Assembly (NCBI GenBank): GCA_038503035.1
Contig: JAVSML010024327.1
Location: 305,644 to 369,643, forward strand
Origin: Crocodylus rhombifer
Lineage: Eukaryota > Chordata > Crocodylia > Crocodylidae
DNA length: 64,000 bases
Direction of reading: 5' to 3'
Shown: positions 47,740 to 59,499 of the stretch, piece after piece
Position numbering within the stretch: position 1 is the first letter of the stretch
How the letters are laid out: every line of letters begins with the position of its first letter
Notes under the pieces: generated by a model
The model's input: the letters and a program-made list of their open reading frames with translations, nothing else
What the model was told of the DNA's origin: nothing
Database searches by the model: none
Position numbers and translations under genes: made by a program

Positions 47740-50588
47740 CACTTATGGAAGTGTGCTGTCCTAGGTGCTGAAATCATTTCCTTTTAGAGATCAGCACTCA
47801 CACAACTGAAATGCATTTTGAGTGGGTAAAGACTACCAGAAGTCTTGCTCCCTTTCAAATGACTTTTTGCAGTTAAATAATCCAAATATTTAAGATCATT
47901 TCCATTGTGAGGATTATGACTAAGATTACAGGGGTCAATTTTCCCCATGCAGAAGTGCCACTTTATACCTTATGTTAATAAAGAGATTGTTTGCCTCCAA
48001 AGCTCTCAACCTGTCAAACCATCCAATTCTTATATAGTGAATGGACATTGAAAAAAACAAAAAGGAAGTGAATGAAAGAAGTTTAAACTATATCTGTGTG
48101 GTAAACAACCTTGACATACACAATCTCTTGTGTACAGGTTAGAGAACAACGGGATTCAAGGATGCTTGTCAGAGATGGTCTAACTCTACTTTCCTATTTA
48201 ATGGTCAGCTTTCAATGGAGAAACCTTCATCATTCACGCACGTTTCTCTCTCATCTTATTCCCTCAACAAAGCAGCAAACACCACCACAAAATTAACTCC
48301 CCTGCTCCCATTCACTCTTCATGCACACACATACAGAAATACTTCAGTACTCTGGGGGGAGGGGGGAGGTGGCGCGGATTTTTTCCCTTCTTGATTTTGT
48401 GCATTTATATACTTATTCAGATGTCTGAAGATAACTCCTCCCTGAAACCAGATGAAAGACAGGATGCTTACACTTTTTATAATGATGTCTATTCCTTATA
48501 GAAATATGGCATTCAACAAGGTCAAAAGTAGCTTTGTGGTTTTCAAAACATTTTCTCAAAAAATATGAAGCTGGCTGTTACTGATTTTGGAAGGTTAACT
48601 CTAATTCTCTGCACATGCTTCTGTGCTTAGATATTTCTCTTTTTTTAATTTAATGTAACCACTTTTGTATTGCTATACCACCACTGTAGTACCATTGGTA
48701 TGTTTAAAGTGGCACAAAGCAGTACCATGCAAATTATATTCAGAGCTAGCTCTGAAGCAGTTAGTTGGAATAATAACAGAGTGTAACCAGATTAACACAG
48801 AATTCTTTAGACTAGTTTGCCCTGCTGAGAAAGTAGGTTATATTAGTCTAAGCACAACACCATACTAATAGAGCAGCACTGTTGCTGCTATCTGAGCTAC
48901 CTCAGATAGCTCTGCATGGCACTCATTGTGCTGGGCAGACGTACTCTTAGAGAAGGGAAAGTAACTTAAAAGAATGTAACAGAAAGATTTCCTTTTCTGT
49001 GCCAACATTAAAAACTTGGTACCACCCAAAGCATTTATTTACATATGGTATGGAAGGATTAGCACCTGACAAAGAGGCTTCAGTAGCATGCTCCTAATTG
49101 CTCATGGCTGGACATTAATCCTGTACTGCCTTGAGAAAGCATGAAATGATGCCTAAGCAAGTAATTTATGTATTGCCAAAAGGGAAGTATCATCTTTTGC
49201 CCAAGAAATGGGCACTGATCTAGTACAGCACGCTTTGAATGATTCTCATGTAACTTTACCACTATTGAAGCAAGTCTCTTGGATGAGCTGTTTTATCTAG
49301 TCAGTTAGTATGGATCTAGAAACTGCCTATCCTTTTCTTTGGGAACCCTGTTCAGTGCAACAATATCTTCCTCTAATTTACAAATGTTCATTAGAAATCT
49401 TCAGAGCTCTGGAGGAAGGGACCTGGTGTTCTCCAGCTCTTTTGCTGAGCAGATGGCTTCTAAAAATAAAATCTTGATAGATCATGGCAACAGAGTGATT
49501 TTTCATAAGGATTCAACTAGCAGCTAACTAAGGCCTTTCAGTACCAAATTTAAGTCCTAAGAAGGAACACCAACTCTGCTGTAAATCTGAAACAACTGCT
49601 TTGCTGTATCTGGAGATGTAGAGAGGTTCCTGATCACTAGCTATTCAGAGAGCTCATGCTCATTCCAAAATTTACCCTACCTCAGAAGGTTAGTCACTAC
49701 CTGGGCATTCATAAGTTCAGTAACTCAAAAACCAGGACAGAAAATAAATAGTTTTAGTAGGTCTGCATAAGGTGTATGGGTACAACTTTTAAGAATGTAT
49801 TAGAATTAATGAACTGGAAGTAAGGATCCATTAGGACTGGTGATGGAGACAAACCAGTTCAAGACATGACTGCTGAAAGGAGAGAAAGTAGTCTCAGGCC
49901 ACAAACAGAAGTTACATTTTTTTTTTTTTTTTTTACATGATCGGTCCCCTAAAAGCACTCTACAGCCATGCTGACACGCATGTACACAACTGCAGCACTT
50001 TTGAAGTGGCCAACTGTGCGGAAAATTAACTTTCCTCAAATGAGGTATCAGATGAAGGTGCTCTACTTTACAGCACCTTGGGGAACTTGTGTTCTCTAGG
50101 GTTGACGTGTTGTGCAATCAGGGGAGTTGGGGTATACGACTGGGGAGAGGGGCAGCTCCTCACCTAAAGGCAGACTCAATTTTCAATTCCTCCTGCCCCC
50201 CCAGGTCAGGGGGGTGCTCTTACCTCTTGATGCTTTATGTAAAGTGCCATAAGTTAGAGCAGTAGTCTGCATGTCTGTCAGGACTCTTAGCGGTTGGTTG
50301 TAATCTGAGAAGCCCAGCCTGTTTACACTGGTAAGGCTGGCTGGCCCCTATGGTTCTAAGGGCAGAGTGGACAAGAGGGCAGGAAGTTACTTGTATATGG
50401 AGCCAATTGCAGCTGAAGTCCCTGACGTCTGCTTTTTGCCTAGCTAAGTCTGCTTCCCTCTACCCCCATGCCCACATCTTAGTGCTAACAAGTTGCTTGC
50501 TTGTAGGCCCAGTTTGTAGGCTTGGGCTGGTCCAAGGCACACTGGAAGGAGTGCAGCTAATCCACTAGTTCTTGCTTTTGCCATTTAC
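47740..50588. other. Intronic sequence, nothing recognised
   Basis: AT-rich, low repeat content. A short palindrome ATCTGAGCTACCTCAGAT occurs near 48888-48905. Confidence 0.4.
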
Positions 50589-50963
50589 AGCCATGCCCAT
50601 ATGAGCACGGAAGTTTGTTTCCCTGGGGACAAGAAGCAGCGGCACACCTTGTGGCGCTGCTACTTGTCCCTGGGGAATATCAGTGCCATGAGCCTTATGG
50701 TGCATGGCAGGTTAGCCCAGTTTGGTAGGGGAGGCTGGGGCCAGCAACTGTGCCACAGCAGACCTGCAGTTGGGAGCCTGGACAGCAGCCGGAGCATGGC
50801 TCTGGCATGGGCACTGCCTTGCTTTAAGGCAACGTTTTGTTTGTTTTTTTAACCTTGGGATCTCTCGGGATCAAACCTCCTCCCCCACTGCAAGGTGGGC
50901 ATCATCAGCATGTGCCGTGTGTGGCACCACATATCACATATCCGCGCTCATTTGGACATGGCC
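50589..50963 (+). mobile_element. MITE family A copy (intronic)
   Basis: The ends AGCCATGCCCATATGAGCAC and CGCTCATTTGGACATGGCC form ~20-bp imperfect terminal inverted repeats. TAC occurs on both sides (50586-50588, 50964-50966). The interior matches 16657-17402. Confidence 0.6.
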
Positions 50964-50966
50964 TAC

Positions 50967-53534
50967 TCTGCAACAGCAATACCTGGGAACTTTAAAAAAA
51001 AAAAAAAAAATGTTGTGAGGCACATCCATGTTAGGGGAAGGTAGCTTTGAAAAGGAAAAGCAGTGGTGGAGGAAGTTTTTTCTTTTTGGCAATTTAAAAA
51101 AAGCAGAGTTACCAGTTCTGCTTGTAATAACCCCAGCTACTCTAACAGGTTGGTTCTCCAGGGCAAGAGTAGAAAAGCCAGTTTTTTTAAAACACTACAT
51201 TTTATGGAGTTTCCAGAGGATGTCATTAACATTTCAGAACTTCTGTCCAGCTGAATACATAGGCAGTTAGATCATGAAGTAGTATAATCCTTACTGGAGA
51301 TGCTAGGGAGTAGAAATTAAAATTTGCTGTCTTCCTGATTCTCTATCTAGAACAACTATGTTAGCTACAGAACTGCTGGCCCATTCCAATACCCACAAAC
51401 ACTGTGTATTGAAAACTAAAAAGGGATTGATTTTTTTCCTAAACAAATGCTGTAAAACATCCCAGGATGCTGACTCCTTACTACCATCAAATACAAACAT
51501 ACTTTTAAATTTTTATCTAACTTTTTCATTCACAGAACAGCACACACTTTTGTTCTCGGTGTTAAACAAGACCAAGACATTCCCTAGCCTTACTCACTAC
51601 AGATCCTAAAGAGACTATACGTATGCAAATAATATGGCAAGTATCTTGAGCTGCAGCGTTTCCGGTCTCTAGACAAGAGATACAAAGATAAGGATCAGAA
51701 ATAAAATTTGCCTCGCCACAGTTCCCATAATACAGTTCTGCCAGAAGGAGAAATAGTATCTCCAAAAATGGCCTCTCAACTCTAGCTACTCATTTTTGTC
51801 ATGACCTTCACACTTGTCCTTGATTTTACTGAGCTTCCATTTAATTAGTGTGATTTAGTATTACATGAGCTACTGCAGCAAGTAGAAGTTACAAATTCAT
51901 GAGAATGTTTTTTTTTCTTTCATCTTCTTATTCTTTCAATTCTTCTTCTTCTTCAAGAAAGAACATACTTAACCCATTCTCTATTTGCACTACTGGTTTT
52001 ACACTAGATTGCCCATGTCAAATTGCTGGATTTAAATGGTTTCTTTCAGGACAACAGAAAAACACCCGCGATAGTGCTAGTGCCTGAAAGAAAGAATAAG
52101 TAAACACTGAGATCCTTTTAACCTTGCAGTCAATGAACTGTCCTGAATTAACAAAACATACCTCCTTTTCATCTGATAGCTATGGCTAAATGGGAAGATT
52201 ACTATAAACTGCACAGATTTTAACTTAAAATATGGAACTTTAAATTGGCTGATATCTAATCTTGAACTCTCTCAGGAATAGCTCAATTTATTAGCCAGAT
52301 TTTGTATTAGTTATGCAGACCAAATATTTAAGATAGCCCTAATGTAGTGAAGATTGAAAACTTTCATTGGTACATTTTGAATTTTATTCTTCAATAAAGA
52401 CTGATCTCGTCATATTTTGTTTAGTGCTATGATTCATTAGGTCTGACAGAAGGTTCACTTCCAAACTGTCACTGCCTTATTTACCTAGTGACTTTGTTTG
52501 ACCCACTTCCATACCCATGCCTTGATTTTCTTCTCTATAAAATAGTTATAACATCAATCTCTTTTAGAAAGCTCTTTCAGATTTATTATAAAAAACTAAA
52601 ATAAGATCATTAGTAACTGTTCTCCTCAATTTTTTCCTTTCGGAAGCTACACTAGAACATAACCAAATTACAGGTTTATATCTTTATTCCTAACACTGGA
52701 TCAGACTCTTATCTAGAATGGTCTTAGAAATACTGTTAAAACAAGTTTCCAAACAGTGACATCTAAGTCATGCAATATTATAATTCCATTTCTGGTCTTC
52801 AAAGGGCCCTGTGTTTTGTTGTTGCATATCAGATGCGAAGTGTTTATGACTCTTGGAAGAAACCTACACACTCCCTTAGGCTTGCAGTTCTACCATCTGG
52901 ATCTTCTAGTTATTGCTATCTGGGAATGTATTCATTCACCCTTATTTATCTGCCTCGTTTCCATTAATATCCCATCAGGTATCCCTCAAAATGTACAAGG
53001 TCAATGGTAAGTAGTAGATGAGCCACTACACTGAAACACTACAAGGCTATTCTCAAAGTAATCAATTCAACGAGGAACAATACATCTGTACACAGAACCC
53101 TGGGGAGCACTTAACTTCATCCATTTCCCAAGCAGGAGCTTCTTCCCCAAATTACTTTTAATTTAACAAACCTAAAAAAAGAGCAATGACAAAGGAAGCA
53201 CATGCCAGACACAGCAGGACTAGGTCTAGCCACAGACAAGCTCCTCATGACTTCTATAACTGATTTTCAAAGACCAGCTTCCTTGACTGTAAGCACCTAG
53301 TTAAACAGAGCAGGCTGCCACAGGGACTGAAAGGATGGTAAAAAAAGGGAGAAACAAGAGGAAGATTAAGGGAAGTGGAAGGAGAGTGGCCATTATGACC
53401 AACAACCACCTAACCCTTGCTTAGTTCCAAATGGGAACAAGAAGTCCCACTTCGTGTCATCTTTCCCACTAAAGCTTGTCAAATACCCGAACTACACAAA
53501 GTGCTGAGAACAGCAGCTGAAAAGACAAAAGAAG
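50967..53534. other. Intronic sequence, nothing recognised
   Basis: AT-rich, with poly-A (50994-51010) and short frames only. Confidence 0.4.
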
Positions 53535-54690
53535 TGCCACCCTGGGTCAGACCAGTGGCCTGTCTAACCCAGTACCCAATCTCCGACAGTGGCAGATATG
53601 GATATTATACAGGGAGAGCACCGGAGCACCAAGCTGGATACTGCTAGAGCAGGGGTAGGCAGGCATGGGTGCCAGAGTATGGCACACGAAGGCATTTTGC
53701 TTGGCATGTGCGCCTCAGGGCAAGGAAGGGGCAAGGGCTACACTGCCGCAAGGATCGAATGGTTTCCCTGCCATCTGCTGTTGGCAGGGAAGTTGAGGTT
53801 GTGGGTATTTTTTGGCACTTTGCCCCAAAATGTTGCTGATCCCTGCTCTAGTGATCTCCCCCTATGCTATCAACCGACCCCCACCCCCCCGGCATCCATA
53901 ATTTATTGGTTTAGCCACGCCAGAGGAAACCTCTCCAACCATTCTGTTCAAGCCCCATTAATCATCCATGATTTTATCCAGTCCCTTTTCAAACCTGGTT
54001 ATTGTATCTGCCTCCACAACATCCTGTGGCAATGAATTCCACAAGTTACGCTGTGTAAAAAAAGAACTTTTTCCTTGTTCGTTTTATACCTGTTGCCTGC
54101 TACTTTCAGTAGGTGCCCCCTAGTTCTAGTATTTTGAGACTTGGTCCATACCCTTTCATTTTTTTTTTTTTTTAATAGGTTTCTGTCTTATTCCCCCCTC
54201 CCCCCCCCACCTTGCAGCCTTCAACTTTCCAAATTGAACAGTCCTAGCCTTTCAAGTCTTTCCTGGTATTGCAGCTGCTCCAGGCCCCTGATCATTTTGG
54301 TTGCTCTTCTCTGTCCCTTTTCTAACTCTCCTACATCCTGAGATGTGGGGATGAACCAGATATAGTATTCAAAATGAGGGGGCACCATGGATTTGTATAA
54401 TGGCATGATGATGTTCTTGTTTTTGTTTAAGATTCCCTTCTTCAGTGCTGCCCAAGATTTTAACTGGCTTTTTGGTCGCTGCCGCACACTGAGCTGATGT
54501 TTTTAAGAATCATCTACAATGACTCCAAGGTCTCTTTCCTGAATTGTAACAGCTAGTTCAGAACCCAGCATTGTATACACATAGCTGAAAGTATTTCTCC
54601 CCAGGTGCATTACCTTGCACTTGTTGACACAAGTTATCTCCCATTTTTTTGCCCGCTCAGCTTGGTGAGCAGCTTTCTGCAGCTGCTGGG
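53535..54690 (-). mobile_element. Old CR1/L3-like LINE, interrupted by a hAT-like MITE
   Basis: The plus strand shows the typical antisense 3' UTR of an old sauropsid CR1/L3-type LINE: CACCCTGGGTCAGACCAGTG, GTGGCAATGAATTCCACAAG, GTGCCCCCTAGTTCTAGTAT, then CTTTCAAGTCTTTCCTG. The minus-strand frames 54487-54221 and 54790-54503 give the reverse-transcriptase C-terminus (KCKVMHLGRNTFSYVY, ERDLGVIVDDS, IIMPLYKSMVPPHFEYYIW, GQRRATKMIRGLE). It is interrupted at 53650-53845. Confidence 0.85.
53650..53845. mobile_element. hAT-like MITE inside the old CR1
   Basis: A 196-bp insert with terminal inverted repeats CAGGGGTAGGCAG (left) and TGCTGATCCCTG (right), the CAGRGGTNNSCA pattern of hAT elements. The flanking 8-mers TGCTAGAG and CTCTAGTG match at 5 of 8 positions, compatible with an old target duplication. 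The CR1 sequence continues on both sides. Confidence 0.65.
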
Positions 54691-55539
54691 CAATTGGCAC
54701 TGTAAGAGTCTCGTGTTGCAGAGGAAGGCACAGAATATCCAATTCACTTTGCTCAGTCTTACAGGCATGCCTCCCTCCTGTTTCATGCATTGTAGGTCAG
54801 GGAGCACAATGCAAAGCAGCAGATATATCCGGGAGCCCAAGTCTTGCAGCAGAGTTCAAAGCAGTAAATCAAGTTGGGGAAGGGGATCAGAGCGGCACTC
54901 AGGGAGGGTGTGGGCTAACTTGTGGTTTGCCTGCCAAGAAAGTTTCCCCGCACTGCCATAGGTCATAGGGTTTTCTGTGTACTATGGGAAGAGGTGGAGT
55001 TTCTCTTTAAAAGGAGAAAAATGCAGGAAACTGCAGGTTCCCCCTTTCAGGCTGGCAGATTTCCAACCTACAAGGGGTTAATTGAGGCCGTGGGGAGCAG
55101 GGGAGGGCAATCGGAGACAGGAGGTGCCATGTGCATGAGCAAGCGGTGGTGGAAAACAGCTCCCTCTAGGTAAGTCTATGTGGGCGGGGGAGAGGACAGG
55201 CAACACTATGGGGGGGGAGGGCAAGGGAGCAAAAGGTTGGGGGGTGGAGAGGCCAGGGCAATGCAGGGGGGGCATGTACCCCCAAGGTTTCTGCATACAC
55301 ACAGCAGGGCGCAGGGCTACAGCAGGCCTGGATCAGTTCTGGGCAGGAGCCACCTCTGAAGGTGGGACTCAGTATGGGAAGGAACACCATGCTGCCATGG
55401 CTGCTGAGGTAAAATGCAATAGCAGCAGCGGTCCAGAGTTGTAAGCCTCACTGTTTCCAGGCAGGCAGGATCGCCTGTGCCCCATCCTGCTCCCCCCGCC
55501 TCATGTATTGCCTGTGCCAACACCCATCCTGTTCCAGAT

Positions 55540-55710
55540 ACACTGGAGCGAGGAACACCAGCCAAAGGCAGGGCATCAGCATATCAGGGCTACTCCGCAC
55601 CACAAAGCAGTGGGGGCGACAGCTGCAGCTGGATCCACATGCTGGTAAGCAAAGGGGGCAAGAGGAGCTTTGATTTTCCATGATAAAAAAAACCAAAAAA
55701 AAAATCAGCT
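55540..55710 (+). repeat. GC-rich repeat family D, copy 2
   Basis: Aligns with 27520-27850, sharing ACCACAAAGCAGTGGGGGCG, CTGGTAAGCAAAGGGGGCAA and TTTTCCATGATAAAAAAAAC. It abuts the CR1 starting about 55740. The stretch 54980-55540 to its left is GC-rich and partly resembles the interior of the hAT-like MITE at 34084-34337. Confidence 0.45.
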
Positions 55711-55739
55711 AGTTACCTTGCATGCTTGTGCACGAAAGC

Positions 55740-56622
55740 ACAGAGCCTGGGAAACAAGCAGGAAGATTTGGAAGCCCTTGCACAGTCACAGAGCCATGAC
55801 AGGATCGGGATAGCAAGAGACTTGGTGGGAGCTCACATTGCTGAAGCACTGTCATGGACAGGTACAAACTGCTTAGGAAGTACAGACGGGAGAAGTGGAG
55901 GAGTTGCACTTTATGTAAAAGAGCCATTTGATTGCTCAGAGCTCCAGTATGAACCTGGAGACAGGCCTGTTGAGAGTCACTGGATTAAGGTTAGAGGGGA
56001 GACCAACAAGGATGATGTTATGGTGTGGGTCTGCTATAGACCACCAGACCAGGAGGAAGTGGTAGATGAGGCTTTCTTCAAAACACCTTGCGGAAATTTC
56101 CTCATCAAAGGTCCTGGTTGTCATCACCCTGATATCTATTAGGAGGGCAATACAGCAGGGTGTAGGCAATCCAGAAAAATTTCTGGAGAGTGCTGGGGAC
56201 AAATTCCTGGTGCAAGCGTTGGAGTGGCAAACTCGGGTCCAGGCTCTTCTTGACCTGCTGCTGCCAAACAGGGAAGAATTGGTGAGGGATGTGGTACTGA
56301 ATGGCAACTTGGGCAGCGGTGACCACAAGATGACTGAGTTCAGGATCCCGAAGAAAGGAAAGATGGAGAGCAGCAGAGGAAGAACCTAGGACTTCACAAA
56401 AGCAGACTTCAACTCATTCAGGTAATTCATGATCAGGATCGCCTGGGAAGCCAGTCTGAGGAGGAAAAGAGTCCGGGGGATCCAGCTGTACTTTCAGGAA
56501 GCCTTACTGAGAGTGCAAGAACAAACCATCCCAATGCACAGGAAGTCGAGCAAGTATGGCAAAAGACCAGCTTGGCTTAGCAGGGAACTCCTCAGTAAAC
56601 TAAATCACAAAAGCAACTTATA
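55740..56622 (+). mobile_element. CR1 LINE, endonuclease part (outer element)
   Basis: The plus-strand frame 55726-56142 reads as CR1 ORF2 endonuclease: SGGVALYVKEPFDCSELQYE, ESHWIKVRGETN and VWVCYRPPDQEEVVDEAFF. The region after it, with several frame changes, gives LLDLLLPNREELVRDVV and LGSGDHKMTEFRI (the S-DH box), then TIPMHRKSSKYGKRPAWLSR and ELLSKLNHKS. At 56622 it is cut by another CR1 and resumes at 57598. Multiple stops are present. Confidence 0.88.
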
Positions 56623-57597
56623 AGTTCTGCAGGGCTCTGTCCTCGGGCCCGCACTCTTCAACATCTTCATCAGTGATTTGGACGAGCGGGTAAAAAGCAC
56701 CTGTTCAAATTTGCTGATGACACTAAGATGTGGGGGGATGTGGGCACACTGGAAGGATTCAACAGGCTACAATCAGACCTAGACAGGTTACAAGGGTGGG
56801 CGGACGAGAATAGGATGGGTTTCAACACAGACAAGTGCAAGGTGATGCACCTCGGGAGGAACAACCAGCACCATACCTACAGGTTAGGGAACTCCCCTCT
56901 TGTCAGCACAGAAGCAGAAAAGGATCTGGGGGTCATCATTGACTCCAAGATGAACATGGGCCAGCAACGTGGAGAGGCAGTCAGGAAGGCCAACCGCACC
57001 TTGTCATGCATCTACAGATGCATCTCGAGCAGGTCCAAAGAGGTGATCCTCCCCCTCTATGCGGCACTGGTCAGGCCGCAGCTGGAGTACTGCGTCCAGT
57101 TGTGGGCGCCACACTTCAGGAGGGATGTGGACAACATGGAGAGGGTCCAGAGGAGGGCCACTCGTATGATCAGGGGACAACAGGGCAGGCCCTTTGAGGA
57201 GAGGCTATGGGACCTGAACCTGTTCAGCTTCCAAAAGAGAAGACTGAGGGGAGATCTTGTGGCCTGTTATAAACTAGTCGGGGGGGATCAGCAGGCATTG
57301 GGGGAGTCACTGTTCCCCCGAGCACCGCCAGGAGTGACCAGGAATAACAGTCATAAGCTGGCAGAAGGTAGGGTTAGGTTAGATATTAGGAGGCACTACC
57401 TCACAGTCAGGGTGGCTAGGGTCTGGAACCAACTTCCAAGAGAAGTGGTGCAGGCTCCTACCCTGGGGGTGTTTAAGAGGAGGTTAGATGAACATCTTAC
57501 TGGGGTCATTTGACCCCAGTACTCTATCCTGCCATGGCAGGGGGTCGGACTAGATGATCTGCTCAGGTCCCTTCCGACCCTAGATACTATGAAACTA
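56623..57597 (+). mobile_element. CR1 LINE inserted in outer CR1; 261-codon ORF2 fragment
   Basis: Begins inside the reverse transcriptase (GSVLGPALFN equivalent, then FADDT at about 56710-56724) and runs to a complete CR1 3' end with two tandem ACTATGAA units. The open frame 56728-57513 covers RLQSDLDRLQGWADENRMGF, TDKCKVMHLG, ALVRPQLEYCVQLWAPHF, VQRRATRMIRGQQGRPFEER, LDIRRHYLTVRVARVWNQLP and FKRRLDEHLTGVI up to a natural stop. This is the best-preserved CR1 coding end in the window. It interrupts the CR1 at 55740-56622, and a 3-bp AAG flanks it. Confidence 0.92.
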
Positions 57598-57712
57598 TGA
57601 AGTGGAAACTCATTACTCAGGCACACAGGGATGAAGCCAGGAAGGCCAAAGTGTAACCTGAGTTGCAACTAGCAATGGATGTACTTGTAGAAACCCTTCT
57701 TGTTAGCCTTTG
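57598..57712 (+). mobile_element. Outer CR1, continuation of linker region
   Basis: AAGTGGAAACTCATTACTCA onward translates as KWKLITQAHRDEARKAK, then ELQLAMDV. This is the segment that normally follows ELLTKLKHK..Y in CR1, i.e. the continuation of 55740-56622 on the far side of the inserted copy. Confidence 0.8.
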
Positions 57713-58194
57713 TCCAAATCGCTGATGAAGACATTGAACAGCGCAGGCCCAAGGACTGAGTCCTGGGGACTCCACTGCCCACTTCTACCCTGGTTGAATA
57801 TGACCCATCCACCACCACCCTCTGAGTATGACCCTTGAGCCAATCTGCAATCTACCTGACTGTGTAGGCATCAATGCCACAGTCGCCTAGTTTTTTAATG
57901 AGGATGGGGTGGGAGACAGTATCAAAGGCCTTGCTGAAGTCTAGAAAGACTAAATCCACGGCGACACCTGCATCCACTGCCTTTGTGACCTGATCATAAA
58001 AGGCAATCAGGTTGGTCTGACATGACCTGCCCCTAATGAAACTGTGCTGGTTGCCCTTGAGCATCATCCCTGAAGCCAGCCCATCACAGATGTGCTCCTT
58101 GAGGATCTTCTCAAAGAGTTTCCCTAGGATTGAGGTAAGACTGACAGGCCTATAGTTGCCCGGATTGAGGTAAGACTGACAGGCGTATAGTTGC
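57713..58194 (-). mobile_element. Inverted internal CR1 fragment
   Basis: The minus strand encodes reverse-transcriptase blocks NYRPVSLTSILGKLFEKI, HSFIRGRSCQTNLIAFYDQV, FLDFSKAFDTVSHPILIKKL and SVLGPALFNVFISDLD. It has neither a CR1 3' end nor a 5' end and lies between plus-strand CR1 segments. At its right edge a ~33-bp unit (ATTGAGGTAAGACTGACAGG...) is present twice (about 58131-58164 and 58165-58194). It closely resembles the CR1 at 20400-20900. Confidence 0.85.
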
Positions 58195-59483
58195 CTCACC
58201 TCAGTTCTGGAAAAAATCATGGAGCAGATCCTCAAGGACTCCATTTCTAAGTATTTGGAGGAGAAAAACTTGATTAGAAATAGTCAGCATGGATTCACCA
58301 GGGACAAGTCATGCCTGACCAACCTGATTGCCTTCTACAACAAGGTGACTGGCTCTGCAGATGTGAGGAGATCAGTGGATGTGGAGTACCTTGATTTCAG
58401 CAAGGCTCCTGATATGGTCTCCCACAACATTCTCCCAGGCCAGCTAAGGAAGTACAGGGTAGCTGAATGGACTGTAAGATGGATAGAAAACTGGCTGGAG
58501 CATTAGGCTCAGAGAGTAGTAATCCATGGCTCTATGTCTAGTTGGCAGCTGGTATCAAGTGGAGTGCCCCAGGGGTCAGTCCTGGGCCCAGTTTTGTTCA
58601 ATGTCTTCATCAATGACCTGGAAAATACAAAGAGTACACTCTCAGCAACTTTGCAGATGACACCAAGCTGGGGAGAGTAGTAGATACATGGAGGGTAGGG
58701 CTAGGATTCAGAGTGACCTAGACAAGTTGGAAGACTGGGCCAAAAGGAATCTCGTGAGGTTCAACAAGGACAAGTGCAAAGTTCTGTACCTAGGACACAA
58801 CAATCCCATGCACCGGGACAGGCTGGGGGTGACTAGCTGGGCAGCAGCTCTTCAGAAAAGGACCTGGGGTTACAGTGGACAATAAGCTCAGTATGAGTCA
58901 GCAGTGTGCCCTTGTTGCCAAGAAGGCTAATGGCATACTGGGCTGCATTGGTAGGTGTGTTGTCAGTAGGTCAAGGGAAGTGATTATTCCCTTCTATTCA
59001 GCAATGGTGACGGCACATCTGGAGTCCTGTGTTCAGTTTTGGGCCCCCCACTACAAAAAGGATGTGGACAAATTGAAGAGAGTTCAGCAGAAGACAACAA
59101 AAATGGTGAGGGGTCTGAGGGACATTACTGATGAAGAAAGACTGAGGAAACTGGGCTTAATTCGTCTAGACTGAGAGAAGACTTAACAGCAACCTTCAGC
59201 TACCTGAAAGGGGTTTGAAAGAGGATGGAGCCGGACTATTCTTAGTGGTGGCAGAGGACAGAACAAGAAACAACAGTCTCAGGTTGAAGCAAGGGAAATT
59301 TAGGTTAGACATTAAGCAGCATTTTCTCACTAGAAAGGTAGTAAAACACTGGAACAGGCTACCCAGAGAGGTTGTGGAAGCTCTGTCCTTGGAGGTTTTT
59401 AAGACCCAGGTGGACAAAGACTTGGCCAGGATGATCTAGTTAGAGATGGTCCTGCTTTGAGCAGGGGGTTGGACTAGATGGGA
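58195..59483 (+). mobile_element. CR1 LINE, reverse-transcriptase to near 3' end
   Basis: The plus-strand frames give KIMEQILKDSISKYLEEKNL, QHGFTRDKSCLTNLIAFYNK, block-A YLDFSKAPDMVSHN (F to P change), [31 protein letters not shown] at about 58645, [57 protein letters not shown] and LDIKQHFLTRKVVKHWNRLP. The sequence then runs to GCAGGGGGTTGGACTAGATG, so the 3' end is nearly complete. It could be the continuation of the outer CR1 at 55740-57712. Stops and frameshifts are present. Confidence 0.9.
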
Positions 59484-59499
59484 CCTGTGCACAGGAAGG

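Noticed and set aside
56728..57513. 261-codon open frame as a host gene
   Set aside because: It is the CR1 reverse-transcriptase C-terminal region with a natural CR1 3' end just after it.
57713..58194. Twin-priming explanation for the inverted CR1 piece
   Set aside because: Twin priming places the inverted part at the 5' side of the same insertion; here it follows a completed CR1 3' end and 115 bp of another CR1.
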